Assembly: GCA_003133505.1 (NCBI GenBank)
Contig: PKXT01000058.1
Location: 191-7,310, forward strand
Reading direction: 5' to 3'
DNA length: 7,120 nt
Source of the DNA: Acidobacteriota bacterium
Lineage (GTDB): Bacteria; Acidobacteriota; Terriglobia; Acidiferrales; UBA7541
How positions within the stretch are numbered: the stretch's first letter is position 1; every line of letters begins with the position of its first letter. Of this stretch, positions 1-6,341 are shown piece after piece. The notes beneath the pieces were generated by a model. That model was not told the DNA's origin and ran no database searches. It worked only from the letters and a program-made list of their open reading frames with translations. The position numbers were made by a program, and so were the translations under genes.

Positions 1-1
1 G

Positions 2-838
2 ACGAATCGCTATCTCAATGGATTCATCGCCGATGCGCTGGGCAATGGAGCGGCGTTCATGGCCCAATCGGAGGAGGGAGCGCGGCGATTGAAGGAACTG
101 GGAGCGGACGAATCCAAAATCGAAGTAACCGGAAACCTGAAATACGATTTGGCTGCGCCGCCGGTTGGGCCGTTTGTGCAATGGCTCGAAATGCAGATAC
201 GCCAGCAGGAGCGCTGGCCCGTGGTAGTGGCGGGAAGCGTGGCCGCGGATGAAGAGGAAGCGGTGCTGGCGGCGTACGATGTGGTGCAGCGGCAGTGGCG
301 GCGGTCGCTATTGGTGCTTGCGCCGCGAAAGCCAGAGCGTTTCGATGGGGCGGCGCAGATTGTCTCGCAGGGTGGATGGACAGTGGCGCGCCGGAGCCAT
401 TTATCACTGAGCGCGCCGCTGGCGGAGGATGCCGATGTGCTGGTGCTCGACAGCATGGGAGAGCTGGGCGGCACTTATAGCCTCGCGAATGCGGTGTTCA
501 TCGGAGGATCGCTAATTTCCGTGGGAGGACACAATTTACTGGAGCCGGCATTTTTTGGGCGCGCGCCCGTGTTCGGCCCGCACATGGGAAATTTCCAGGA
601 GATGGCGGCGCAGTTCCTGGCCGAGCGCGCCGGAGTGCAGGTGAAAAGCGGCGAAGAACTAGGGCGGGAATGGGTGCGGATGATTCAGCAGGATGCCATG
701 CGGCGGGGGATGGGGCAGAACGCGATCTCCCTCGTGCAACGGCATCGCGGAGCAACCGAGCGAACTGTCGCGCGAATCAGGGCAATTGTTCGGCAAGAGC
801 CCGATACCGGGGCCAACAGCGCGGAGTTCGCGGGATGA
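2..838 (+). CDS. waaA: 3-deoxy-D-manno-octulosonic acid (Kdo) transferase, 5'-truncated by the window edge
   Basis: WaaA (KdtA) is an inner-membrane GT-B glycosyltransferase that moves Kdo from CMP-Kdo onto lipid IVA, the first core sugar of LPS. The reading frame is open from base 2 and only the last 278 residues are present; the family is usually about 420-430 residues, so roughly 150 residues with the membrane anchor and the acceptor domain lie to the left. Visible family signatures are MAQSEEGARRLKELGA followed by VTGNLKYD, then APRKPERF (fragment residues ~108-115), LDSMGELGGTYSLAN, and the donor-site block GGSLISVGGHNLLEP (168-182) followed by FGPHMGNFQEM. The ATG at 59 is an internal Met inside a conserved block, not the start. 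lpxK begins 22 bases after the stop. Many relatives read PRHPERF where this one has PRKPERF. Whether it adds one or several Kdo units cannot be read from the sequence. Confidence 0.95.
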   Translation, partial: TNRYLNGFIADALGNGAAFMAQSEEGARRLKELGADESKIEVTGNLKYDLAAPPVGPFVQWLEMQIRQQERWPVVVAGSVAADEEEAVLAAYDVVQRQWRRSLLVLAPRKPERFDGAAQIVSQGGWTVARRSHLSLSAPLAEDADVLVLDSMGELGGTYSLANAVFIGGSLISVGGHNLLEPAFFGRAPVFGPHMGNFQEMAAQFLAERAGVQVKSGEELGREWVRMIQQDAMRRGMGQNAISLVQRHRGATERTVARIRAIVRQEPDTGANSAEFAG

Positions 839-860
839 TTTCGAGATCTATCGTTACGAA

Positions 861-2072
861 ATGAATCGTAAAGTCGAAGCGGTTCAATATTATCTAAGGC
901 CCGTATTATGGCCGGCATCCTTGCTATGGCTCGCCGCGGTGAAACTGCGCGCCAGGGCTTATCAAAAGGGACTGTTGCGGCAAAGGCGGCTCGACGGCGT
1001 GGTGATCAGCGTCGGGAACCTGACGGTGGGGGGTACGGGGAAGACTCCGTTGGCGCTGTGGCTGGTGGGGCGGCTGGCGCGGGAAGGCAAAGCGGCAGGT
1101 GTGCTGACGCGCGGATACGCGGGATTTGCGCGAGGTGGACACCGCGAAAAATCCGGGATGGTGATGCGCGCGGATGATACAAATAAAAGCGAAGCTGTTC
1201 GGCTGCCGGACGAGCGTATGCCGGACGAGGTGCGGTTGCTGATGCGGCGGCTGCGCGGGCGGCGTGCGGAAGCGGGCAACCTGGCGCAGCAAGCGGCGTG
1301 GTTCGGTATAGGGGCAGATCGCCATTCGATGGGAAAACAATTGGAGCAGCAGGGGGTGGGCTGGTTTGTTCTGGACGATGGTTTTCAGCATCTACCATTG
1401 CGGCGGGACGCGGATATCGTTTTGATTGACGCGGAGAATCCATTCGGCAACGGATACCTGCTGCCAGCGGGAAGATTGCGGGAGCCGGTGAGCGCCCTTG
1501 GACGCGCGGACGTGGTCGTCATCACGCGCAGCGAGGGGACGCCATCCATTGAAGATGTGATCCGTCGGCACACGGCCGCGCATGTGTTTTACGGGCGGAC
1601 GAAGCTGGACGTGATTCGGCGGTGGACAGCGGACGGCTTCGCAAAAGATGCCGCGTTCAGCGCGGCGGAATACTCGAGTCAACGGTTCTTTGCGTTTTGC
1701 GGGATTGGAAATGCGCAGGCGTTTTTTGCCGATGCGCGGAGGTGGGGGCTGGCGGTATGCGGGGAGATGGCGTTCCGGGACCATCATCACTATTGGGCGC
1801 CGGATTGGGCGCGGCTTGAGAAGCAGGCGAGAAGCGCCGGCGCCACGGCCTTGCTATGCACGGAAAAAGACGTGTGTAATTTTGGCGGTGACTTTATCCG
1901 CGGGAATAAACACGGTGGCGACACGCAAAGCGGGCGCGCCGCAGTGAGAGTCGATTTACCGGTTTACTACGCCCAGATCTCGATGGATTTACCGCGCGGG
2001 GATGAATTCTGGCGCGTGGTGATGGGTACGGCGGAAAGAAATCACCGCGCTTCAGGCTCGGGCGCGCGATGA
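861..2072 (+). CDS. lpxK: Tetraacyldisaccharide 4'-kinase (lipid A 4'-kinase)
   Basis: LpxK phosphorylates the 4' position of the tetraacyldisaccharide 1-phosphate with ATP to give lipid IVA, acting at the inner face of the cytoplasmic membrane. The 403-residue product has a hydrophobic N-terminal helix (~12-29), the P-loop in VGNLTVGGTGKTP (51-63), RGY (84-86), GADR (151-154), the Walker B-type DDGFQH (172-177), LLPAGRLREP, FRDHHHY (305-311) and TEKD (334-337), all in family order. The usual GDEP motif appears as PDEV (121-124). The ATG at 861 is chosen because the protein then starts just before the membrane helix; the longer frame from 693 would run 146 bases into waaA. No strong ribosome site is seen. 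The protein is longer than the usual ~330-350 residues because of polar inserts around 92-120, 132-147 and 342-363. Its stop overlaps the waaF start as ATGA. Confidence 0.95.
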   Translation: MNRKVEAVQYYLRPVLWPASLLWLAAVKLRARAYQKGLLRQRRLDGVVISVGNLTVGGTGKTPLALWLVGRLAREGKAAGVLTRGYAGFARGGHREKSGMVMRADDTNKSEAVRLPDERMPDEVRLLMRRLRGRRAEAGNLAQQAAWFGIGADRHSMGKQLEQQGVGWFVLDDGFQHLPLRRDADIVLIDAENPFGNGYLLPAGRLREPVSALGRADVVVITRSEGTPSIEDVIRRHTAAHVFYGRTKLDVIRRWTADGFAKDAAFSAAEYSSQRFFAFCGIGNAQAFFADARRWGLAVCGEMAFRDHHHYWAPDWARLEKQARSAGATALLCTEKDVCNFGGDFIRGNKHGGDTQSGRAAVRVDLPVYYAQISMDLPRGDEFWRVVMGTAERNHRASGSGAR

Positions 2073-3100
2073 AGATTGTGGTTCGCGCCACGAACTGGGT
2101 GGGCGATGCAATAATGGCTATACCCGCGCTGAACGCGATTAGAGGCCGATGGCCGGACGCGGAGATTGTGGCGCTGGCGCGTCCGTGGGTAGCCGGACTT
2201 TACGACGGGCAGCCATTCGTGGATCGTGTCATTCCATTGGCCAGCAGCGGAGGATTGGGGGATTGGGGCGCGACGGAGCAAGTGGCGAACTCCCTGCGCT
2301 TGGAACAGTTTGATGCCGCCGTTCTGCTGCCGAATTCATTTTCCTCAGCATGGCTGGCCTGGCGCGCGGGAATTCCGCGGCGAATTGGTTACGCGCGGGA
2401 TGGCCGCAGCCTGCTGTTAACCCAGGCGATTGCGCCGCCGCGGGCCGGTGAAATTCCCGCGCACGAGTCATACTACTACCTGAATTTACTTCGGAATGCC
2501 GGGTGGCTAATCACGCTGCCCGAAGTTCGCGAGATACGATTGGAGATTTTGCCCAAGGAGCGCGATGCGGCTGAAGCAAAATTGCAGGCCGAGGGCGCCG
2601 CGCCAGGGGCGATGCGAATCGCAATCGCCCCGGGGGCCGCGTATGGTTCGGCAAAATGCTGGCCGCCAGAGCGGTTTGCGGCCGTGGCCAGCCAGTTCAT
2701 TGAGGAGTTTCATGCCGCTGTGATACTGTTCGGCACGTCTTCTGAACAGGAAATCTGCTCGCGCATCGCCGCGGCCATGCCAACAACTCCCATAAATCTT
2801 GCCGGACGCACTGCCATTTCGGAATTGCCCGCTCTCTTGGCATCGTGCCAGCTTTTCGTTGGCAATGATTCCGGAGCCATGCATGTTGCGGCAGCGGCTG
2901 AAGTTCCCGTGGTGGGCGTTTTCGGTCCTACCGATCCGAATGATACGGCGCCGGTAACGTCACGTGGCGCGATTGTTCGCGAGCCGGTGTTTTGCAGCCC
3001 GTGTTTCCTGCGCAAATGTCCCATTGACCATCGCTGCATGACGCGCGTGGATGTCGCCACGGTATATGCCGCCGGACGCGGCCTGTTGGAGAGGGCCTAA
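2069..3100 (+). CDS. waaF: ADP-heptose:LPS heptosyltransferase II-type (GT9 family)
   Basis: This 343-residue GT9 enzyme is predicted to transfer L-glycero-D-manno-heptose from ADP-heptose to the first inner-core heptose, at the cytoplasmic face of the inner membrane. It starts with the typical KIVVRATNWVGDAIMAIPAL strand-turn-helix, followed by ARPWVAGLYD. The second domain opens with IAPGAAYGSAKCWPPERF and carries NLAGRT, then the donor-binding signature NDSGAMHVAAA (266-276) and GVFGPTDPNDTAP. Near the C terminus is a cysteine group C309, C312, C317, C323 with H321, which is typical of WaaF rather than WaaC. The start codon overlaps the lpxK stop by four bases and no clear Shine-Dalgarno sequence precedes it, so translational coupling is likely. 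WaaF is assigned over WaaC by the Cys group and by the second GT9 gene downstream; the exact acceptor is inferred. Confidence 0.92.
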   Translation: MKIVVRATNWVGDAIMAIPALNAIRGRWPDAEIVALARPWVAGLYDGQPFVDRVIPLASSGGLGDWGATEQVANSLRLEQFDAAVLLPNSFSSAWLAWRAGIPRRIGYARDGRSLLLTQAIAPPRAGEIPAHESYYYLNLLRNAGWLITLPEVREIRLEILPKERDAAEAKLQAEGAAPGAMRIAIAPGAAYGSAKCWPPERFAAVASQFIEEFHAAVILFGTSSEQEICSRIAAAMPTTPINLAGRTAISELPALLASCQLFVGNDSGAMHVAAAAEVPVVGVFGPTDPNDTAPVTSRGAIVREPVFCSPCFLRKCPIDHRCMTRVDVATVYAAGRGLLERA

Positions 3101-3104
3101 CGTG
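3088..3104 (+). promoter_or_regulatory. Ribosome binding site deciding the GTG start of gmhB
   Basis: GGAGAGG at 3088-3094 lies inside the last codons of waaF, seven bases before the GTG at 3102. This purine-rich site supports GTG as the gmhB start over the in-frame ATG at 3051, which would overlap waaF by 50 bases and add residues ahead of the catalytic aspartate motif that the family does not need. The site is seen directly; its use is inferred. Confidence 0.6.
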
Positions 3105-3695
3105 CTATCAGCAGACGTGCGGGAGAATTCACCGTCGACGAACAAGCCTCGCGCAGTATTTCTCGATCGCGATGGGACAATCCTGGACGAAGTCGGCTAT
3201 CTGAACCATATCAGCCGCTTCCGAATGCTTCCCGGCGCGGCGGCGGCAATTCGGCGGCTGAATTTGGCGGGCGTTCCGGTAATTGTAGTAACTAATCAGT
3301 CGGGGGTAGCGCGGGGTTTCTTTCCGGAGGAGATGGTCGGTCAAATCCACGAACGAATGGCCAGAGAGTTGGGCGCGGCGGGGGCGCATGTGGATGGAAT
3401 TTATTATTGTCCCCACGGCACCGAGATCGGGTGTGATTGCAGAAAACCATTTCCAGGGATGCTAACGCGCGCCGCCGAGGAACATGGCCTGGAAATTTCG
3501 GGTTCAGGACTGGTGAGTGATCGCTATGACGATATCGCCATGGGACATGCCGCTGGATGCCGCACAATACTGGTAATGACGGGATATGGACGCGGCGAGT
3601 ACGAATGGAACCGGGTCCGCTGGCCGCATGAGCCGGAGTTCGTAGCGGACGAAATTGGACAGGCGGTGGACATTTTATTGCGGGAGATGATGTAA
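3102..3695 (+). CDS. gmhB: D-glycero-D-manno-heptose 1,7-bisphosphate 7-phosphatase (HAD family)
   Basis: GmhB removes the 7-phosphate from heptose 1,7-bisphosphate to leave heptose 1-phosphate, the cytoplasmic step between HldA and HldC. The 197-residue length suits the family. HAD motif I is FLDRDGTI with the nucleophile and acid at D22 and D24; motif II is VVTNQSGVARGFF (62-74); the zinc loop is CPHGTEIGCDCRKP (103-116), with C103, H105, C111 and C113 as likely ligands and K115 as the motif III lysine; motif IV lies in VSDRYDDIAMG (D140, D143/D144), ending in VMTGYGRGE. The zinc loop has only five residues between His and the CxC pair, shorter than in the E. coli enzyme. The GTG start sits one base after the waaF stop. 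Position 139 is Ser where relatives often have Gly. Preference for the alpha or beta anomer cannot be told from sequence alone. Confidence 0.93.
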   Translation: MLSADVRENSPSTNKPRAVFLDRDGTILDEVGYLNHISRFRMLPGAAAAIRRLNLAGVPVIVVTNQSGVARGFFPEEMVGQIHERMARELGAAGAHVDGIYYCPHGTEIGCDCRKPFPGMLTRAAEEHGLEISGSGLVSDRYDDIAMGHAAGCRTILVMTGYGRGEYEWNRVRWPHEPEFVADEIGQAVDILLREMM

Positions 3696-3697
3696 TG
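3682..3697 (+). promoter_or_regulatory. Ribosome binding site for the upstream hldA start
   Basis: GGGAG at 3682-3686, within the last gmhB codons, stands eight bases before the ATG at 3695, which shares its A with the gmhB TAA stop (TAATG). Good spacing plus stop-start overlap favours this start. The in-frame ATG at 3803 has only GAGG (3795-3798) four bases upstream, which is close for efficient use. Confidence 0.55.
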
Positions 3698-4810
3698 CCG
3701 CGAATCCGAGGGGAGTGGCCAAAGGCCACGCCGTCGAAAGCAGAGTCGCCCAGCGCGAAATCAAGAATCCCTTTGTCGGCGCATGCAAAACAACGAGGTT
3801 CAATGCCGGCAAGCGATTTCGAGCGGCTCCTTGCATTGATAGCGCGTCTCAGCGAGCAGCGAATCGCCGTGCTGGGTGATTTTGTGGCGGACGAATTCGT
3901 GAGTGGAGATATTTTGCGTGTGTCCCGCGAAGCGCCGGTCTTGATCTTGCGGCGACGTGGATCGGAATTCCGGGCTGGCGGCGGCGCGAACGCGGTGAAC
4001 AATCTCGCGGATTTGGGAGCGCACGTGGCGGCGGTGGGACTGCTCGGAGATGACGAAGCGGGAAGGTCACTGCACGAGGTTTTTCGGAGCAAAGGCGTGG
4101 ATTGTGGGGGCATTCTGCATCCGCGTGAGTATGCGACTCCCACAAAGACGAGATTCCTCGCCGGGTGGGCGCACACGGCGGCACAGCAGGTGCTACGCGT
4201 TGATCGGGAGCCTGAGCAGGCCCCGGCAATGGATGTTCAATCGCGCCTGGAAGAAAATATCCGAAAGCAAGCCAACAGCGCCAGCGCGGTCCTGGCCTCC
4301 GATTATGGTTTTGGCGCAGTGACCCCAAAGATAGTACGGAGCATAAGCCGTAAGATTGTCACGCTGGACTCGCGCCACGCAATGCTTGATTATCGCGATG
4401 CGAAAATTACTGCGGCGACTCCCAACGAGCCGGAAATCGAGGCGCTCTACCACATCAACACCGGCACCGACAATACGAAATTGCTCGAATTGGGCCAGCG
4501 AGCGTTGAAGGAAATGCATATGCGGGCGCTCCTGGTCACACGCGGAAAACACGGAAGCGTGCTATTCGAACGCGCACATGCACCGCTCCCAATTGCCGCA
4601 TTTGGGGAAGAGGACGCGGTAGACGTAACGGGGGCCGGCGATACGGTGATAGCGGTGTTTACACTCGCGCTTGCTGCCGGCGGAAGTTTTTCCGAGGCGG
4701 CGCGGCTGGCAAATTGTGCCGGCGGCATCGTCGTGATGAAGCGCGGGACAGCTACCGTTAACCGGCAGGAACTGGAAGAAGCGGTGGGATCATCTTTGAG
4801 GCACATCTAA
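3695..4810 (+). CDS. hldA: D-glycero-D-manno-heptose 7-phosphate kinase (PfkB/ribokinase family), separate HldA form
   Basis: HldA phosphorylates heptose 7-phosphate at C1 with ATP to give the 1,7-bisphosphate, in the cytoplasm. It matches the kinase half of E. coli HldE (RfaE): LGDFVADEFVSGDILRVSRE (60-79), the sugar-site GGGANAVNNLADLG (95-108), VLRVDRE, the ATP-site region ALLVTRGKHGSVLF, and the PfkB signature DVTGAGDTV (310-318) with D316 as the likely base, then LANCAGGIVVMKRGTATV. The adenylyltransferase half is absent and is encoded by the next gene. From ATG 3695 the product has 371 residues. The first 36 are Ser/Pro/Ala-rich and basic (four Lys, four Arg, two Glu) and have no counterpart in the family; conserved sequence starts only after Met37 (ATG 3803), which would give 335 residues, a normal length. 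The upstream start has the better ribosome site and overlaps the gmhB stop. Either start is possible; the function is not in doubt. Confidence 0.93.
   Translation: MPRIRGEWPKATPSKAESPSAKSRIPLSAHAKQRGSMPASDFERLLALIARLSEQRIAVLGDFVADEFVSGDILRVSREAPVLILRRRGSEFRAGGGANAVNNLADLGAHVAAVGLLGDDEAGRSLHEVFRSKGVDCGGILHPREYATPTKTRFLAGWAHTAAQQVLRVDREPEQAPAMDVQSRLEENIRKQANSASAVLASDYGFGAVTPKIVRSISRKIVTLDSRHAMLDYRDAKITAATPNEPEIEALYHINTGTDNTKLLELGQRALKEMHMRALLVTRGKHGSVLFERAHAPLPIAAFGEEDAVDVTGAGDTVIAVFTLALAAGGSFSEAARLANCAGGIVVMKRGTATVNRQELEEAVGSSLRHI
3698..3802 (+). repeat. Candidate inserted repeat-like segment at the 5' end of hldA, with a perfect palindrome
   Basis: These 105 bases separate the gmhB end from the first family-conserved hldA codons. 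They contain a perfect hairpin-forming inverted repeat, GTGGCC-AAA-GGCCAC (3715-3729), and encode a low-complexity basic peptide with no acidic or hydrophobic core. The segment is open in the hldA frame, so it neither breaks the gene nor need be translated. A short palindrome-bearing block sitting where the operon is otherwise packed with overlaps suggests a dispersed intergenic repeat. Only one copy is in this window, so repeat status and boundaries are inference; it could equally be a poorly conserved leader. Confidence 0.35.
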
Positions 4811-4853
4811 CTCGCCTGACCCACAATCCTGAGACAGCGAAGCCACACTTGAA

Positions 4854-5342
4854 ATGGACACGCGCACAAAAATTATGGCCAGAGGCGCAGTCGCGGTGCG
4901 TATCCGCGATGAAAATGCGCGCGGGCGCAACGTGGTGCTGACGAACGGGTGTTTCGATATTCTGCACGCGGGTCACGTGCGCTATCTCGAAGGCGCGAAG
5001 CGCGAAGGGGGCGTGCTGGTGGTGGGAATCAACAGCGATGGCAGCGTCCGCAAACTGAAAGGAGCGGGGCGACCCATCCTGCCGGCACAAGCGCGAGCGG
5101 AACTGGTAGCGGCGCTGCGGGTTGTGGACTACGTGGTGATTTTCAATGAGGATAACGTGGAGCAATTGCTACGGGAGCTGCGCCCCAATGTTCACGCGAA
5201 GGGAACGGATTACGCAGTCGAGACGGTGCCTGAACGAAAAGTTGCAGCGGAGCTGGGAATTCGCGTGGCTATCGTTGGCGACCCGAAGGAGCATTCGACA
5301 CGCGAATTGCTGAGCGAAATTCGCGAACGATCGCATGGCTAA
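4854..5342 (+). CDS. hldC: D-glycero-D-manno-heptose 1-phosphate adenylyltransferase, separate HldC form
   Basis: HldC couples heptose 1-phosphate to AMP from ATP, giving ADP-D-glycero-D-manno-heptose, which HldD later epimerises. The 162-residue protein is a complete cytidylyltransferase-like domain matching the C-terminal half of E. coli HldE: LTNGCFDILHAGHVRYL with the nucleotide-binding HxGH at 38-41, VVGINSDGSVRKLKG, RPILPAQARAEL, VDYVVIFNED, LRPNVHAKGTDY, and the closing HSTRELLSEI with S148-T149-R150. It follows hldA by 43 bases and ends inside the start of waaC. The ATG at 4854 lacks a strong ribosome site; an in-frame ATG at 4875 (Met8) is possible, and both leave the catalytic domain whole. 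A plain glycerol-3-phosphate cytidylyltransferase is unlikely given the RfaE2-like motifs and the neighbours. Confidence 0.94.
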   Translation: MDTRTKIMARGAVAVRIRDENARGRNVVLTNGCFDILHAGHVRYLEGAKREGGVLVVGINSDGSVRKLKGAGRPILPAQARAELVAALRVVDYVVIFNEDNVEQLLRELRPNVHAKGTDYAVETVPERKVAAELGIRVAIVGDPKEHSTRELLSEIRERSHG

Positions 5343-6339
5343 TCCGCGATTCCTGGTGATTCGCATGGGTTCGATGGGCGACATCGTTCACACGCTGCCT
5401 GCCGTGGCTGCGCTGCGGAGTGCGTTTCCGCAAGCGCAAGTGGATTGGCTGGTGGAACGGAAGTGGGCGCCGTTGCTGGAGGGCAATTCCGAGATCAGCG
5501 CGGTGATTCCTATCGAGCGAAGAGATCTGGGCAGCGTAGCTCGGACGATTAAGCGGCTGCGTTCAGCGGAATATTCGACAGCGATCGATTTTCAAGGGTT
5601 GTACAAATCCGCAGCCCTGGCCCTGGCCAGCGGAGCATCACGCCGCATTGGGTTCGCCGGAGATTTTGCGCGCGAGGCTGCGGCGGCGCTGATGTATAAC
5701 TCGCCGGTTACCCCCGTTGGGAAGCATGTGGTGGAGCAAAACCTTTCGCTTGCGGAAATGGCCGGAGCGCAAAAGGGAAAGATTCGATTTCCACTACCGC
5801 GAGATACCGAGGCTGAATTTCGAATGGCGCGACAGTTGGAGGCCGGTCAGCTTGAAGACTATTTTGTCCTGAGTCCGGGGGGAGGCTGGGGTTCGAAATG
5901 CTGGCCGACGGAGCGTTATGGAGAACTTCACGAGTGTTTGTACGAACGGTTGGGTTGGCGGGGGATTATCAGCTACGGGCCGGGGGAAGAAAGCCTCTGC
6001 TTGGAGGTGTGCAGGGCGGCGGGAGAGTCCAAACCACTGCCCGTTCCAATGAATCTGGTCGAATTGATGGCGATGCTGAGGCGCGCAAGATTCGTGGTGG
6101 CTGCGGACACTGGCCCGCTGCATCTCGCGGCGGCGCTCGGAACACCCGTTGTCGCATTATATGGACCAACCGACCCGGCCCGAAACGGGCCATATCCCCC
6201 CGACGGGAATACCGTCGTGCGGAATGCGGAGCCTGATGAAATCACGTATTCGCGGGGCGGCGAATACTCGCGGGCGATGCTTTCGATAAACGTTGACCAG
6301 GTGGTAAAAGCGGTGATGGGGCGAATAGGGATGGCCTGA
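5335..6339 (+). CDS. waaC: ADP-heptose:LPS heptosyltransferase I-type (GT9 family)
   Basis: This 334-residue GT9 enzyme is predicted to attach the first heptose to Kdo of Kdo-lipid A, at the cytoplasmic face of the inner membrane. The N-terminal domain opens with FLVIRMGSMGDIVHTLPAVA (6-25), where D16 falls in the conserved GD pair, and contains VDWLVERKWAPLLEGN, AIDFQGLYKSAALA and RRIGFAGDFARE. The C-terminal domain has LSPGGGWGSKCWPTERY and the donor signature AADTGPLHLAAALGTPVVALYGPTDP with D258 and H263. It lacks the C-terminal cysteine group of the other GT9 protein here, and the IDFQGL and DTGPLH forms are those of WaaC. The start overlaps the hldC stop by eight bases without a clear ribosome site, suggesting coupled translation. 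A closely related GT9 enzyme with a different acceptor is the main alternative. Confidence 0.9.
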   Translation: MANPRFLVIRMGSMGDIVHTLPAVAALRSAFPQAQVDWLVERKWAPLLEGNSEISAVIPIERRDLGSVARTIKRLRSAEYSTAIDFQGLYKSAALALASGASRRIGFAGDFAREAAAALMYNSPVTPVGKHVVEQNLSLAEMAGAQKGKIRFPLPRDTEAEFRMARQLEAGQLEDYFVLSPGGGWGSKCWPTERYGELHECLYERLGWRGIISYGPGEESLCLEVCRAAGESKPLPVPMNLVELMAMLRRARFVVAADTGPLHLAAALGTPVVALYGPTDPARNGPYPPDGNTVVRNAEPDEITYSRGGEYSRAMLSINVDQVVKAVMGRIGMA

Positions 6340-6341
6340 GA

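Noticed and set aside
59..61. ATG 59 as a true start of a shorter waaA
   Set aside because: The frame is open leftward to base 2, reads as conserved WaaA sequence before this Met, and Met-Ala-Gln-Ser-Glu lies within a known internal block.
693..860. Extended lpxK start at ATG 693
   Set aside because: It would run 146 bases into the conserved-frame waaA gene and add about 56 low-complexity residues before the normal LpxK N-terminal helix; ATG 861 fits the family.
1385..1790. Minus-strand frames opposite lpxK (for example 1392-1790)
   Set aside because: They are compositional shadows, rich in Pro and Arg, opposite the conserved kinase motifs.
3051..3101. gmhB start at ATG 3051
   Set aside because: It would overlap waaF by 50 bases; GTG 3102 has GGAGAGG seven bases upstream and gives the usual protein length.
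3292..4176. Long minus-strand open frame (294 codons) opposite gmhB and hldA
   Set aside because: It is Arg/Pro/Ser/Ala-rich with no recognisable domain and lies opposite two clearly conserved genes; GC-rich coding DNA commonly leaves such antisense frames open.
4811..4853. Internal promoter in the hldA-hldC gap
   Set aside because: Only 43 bases, with no convincing -35/-10 pair visible.
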